Positions 6,980 through 7,140 of a stretch of DNA of 7,140 nt are shown piece by piece (the stretch's first letter is position 1; every line of letters starts with the position of its first letter). Origin of the DNA: an uncultured Collinsella sp. (GTDB lineage Bacteria > Actinomycetota > Coriobacteriia > Coriobacteriales > Coriobacteriaceae); contig URKG01000037.1 of assembly GCA_900548265.1 (NCBI GenBank), positions 1 to 7,140 of the forward strand, in the 5' to 3' direction. Both the position numbers and the translations under genes were made by a program. Under the pieces are notes generated by a model that worked only from the letters and a program-made list of their open reading frames with translations, ran no database searches and had not been told where the DNA came from.

Positions 6980-7000
6980 GGCGCTGCCCGGGCGCCAGCG
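6980..7000. repeat. GC-rich inverted repeat just after the operon
   Basis: Two alternative stems overlap here: CGCTG (6982-6986) with CAGCG (6996-7000), and GGCGC (6980-6984) with GCGCC (6992-6996). A CCCGGG palindrome lies in between. No T-run follows, so it is not an intrinsic terminator by itself. It begins 20 bases after the tsaD stop. It could stabilise the mRNA 3' end or be chance pairing in a GC-rich stretch. Confidence 0.35.
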
Positions 7001-7026
7001 GCCGCATATGAACTTTCCTGCTCTAC

Positions 7027-7079
7027 AGTCCTGCTCACGACGGAGGCCACATTAAGTGGCCTCCTGTTCGTGCGGAACT
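7027..7079. terminator. Long imperfect hairpin, candidate operon terminator without a U-tract
   Basis: The core is a perfect 9-bp stem: GGAGGCCAC (7042-7050), loop ATTAA (7051-7055), GTGGCCTCC (7056-7064). Outside an asymmetric internal loop (C7041 against TGT 7065-7067), CACGA (7036-7040) pairs with TCGTG (7068-7072). Further out AGTCC (7027-7031) can pair with GGAACT (7074-7079) with one bulged A. It lies 66 bases after the tsaD stop, where the operon should end. There is no T-run after the stem on either strand, so it may be a Rho-independent terminator of poor form, an RNA 3'-end stabiliser, or a copy of a dispersed palindromic repeat. The choice between these is not settled by the sequence. 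Confidence 0.5.
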
Positions 7080-7099
7080 CGCGATAAACTTCATCAGTG

Positions 7100-7123
7100 C
7101 CCGCCCCACGGGAAACCGGCGGG
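7100..7123. repeat. Small inverted repeat near the right edge
   Basis: CCCGCC (7100-7105) pairs perfectly with GGCGGG (7118-7123) around a 12-base loop that contains GGGAAACC. No T-run follows. The 7080-7140 stretch otherwise holds no start codon with a ribosome binding site and no RNA family that I can name. The repeat could be the start of a leader for a gene beyond the window, or part of the structured 3' region of the operon. Confidence 0.3.
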
Positions 7124-7140
7124 ATGGACCAGTTCAGATG

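Noticed and set aside
7008..7055. Fifteen-codon open frame (ATG at 7008) whose stop falls in the hairpin loop, like a leader peptide
   Set aside because: There is no ribosome binding site before the ATG, no run of regulatory codons, and no downstream gene visible to be attenuated.
6919..7140. Minus-strand frame open from the right edge to a TGA at 6921-6919
   Set aside because: It crosses the long hairpin and overlaps the TsaD C-terminus, and its translation resembles no family I know. A convergent gene end cannot be excluded without more sequence, but it is not supported.
7097..7140. Possible start of a new rightward gene at GTG 7097 or ATG 7124
   Set aside because: Neither codon has a Shine-Dalgarno sequence at proper spacing; the GGCGGG before 7124 is immediately adjacent to the ATG. 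Too short to judge.

Overview
The window is one compact rightward gene cluster of housekeeping functions, with no mobile element, CRISPR array or RNA gene that I can identify. Protein families and gene order (nnr, alr, tsaE, tsaB, rimI, tsaD) fit an actinobacterial layout. Moderate-to-high GC and a single-chain TsaB-RimI-TsaD protein make a gut Coriobacteriia genome of the Collinsella type my best guess. That assignment is inference from family knowledge; no search was run.

Layout: positions 1-26 hold the end of an intrinsic terminator for a gene off the left edge. A plausible promoter (78-107) and a strong ribosome binding site lead into acpS (holo-ACP synthase, with an unusual charged C-terminal tail). 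There follow nnr (two-domain NAD(P)HX epimerase/dehydratase), alr (alanine racemase), a family 4 uracil-DNA glycosylase with four cluster-type cysteines, tsaE, and a 794-residue protein that joins TsaB, a RimI-type acetyltransferase and TsaD. Junctions run from a 14-base overlap to a 12-base gap, and I see no terminator between genes, so one transcript with translational coupling is likely. The last 180 bases are non-coding as far as I can see. They hold several inverted repeats, the best being a 9-bp perfect stem within a longer imperfect hairpin that lacks a clear U-tract.

How the genes work together: AcpS activates acyl carrier protein for lipid synthesis, Nnr repairs damaged NAD(P)H, Alr supplies D-alanine for peptidoglycan, and the glycosylase removes uracil from DNA. 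TsaE, TsaB and TsaD form the machinery that transfers threonylcarbamoyl to A37 of ANN-decoding tRNAs. The TsaC/Sua5 enzyme that makes the threonylcarbamoyl-AMP donor is not in the window. The RimI domain would acetylate the N-terminus of ribosomal protein S18. The common theme is growth-linked maintenance of translation, cofactors and envelope precursors.

The most notable observation is the TsaB-RimI-TsaD fusion with all visible active-site residues kept. Secondary ones are the AcpS tail and the structured region after the operon. I found no convincing evidence for a wholly undescribed system.
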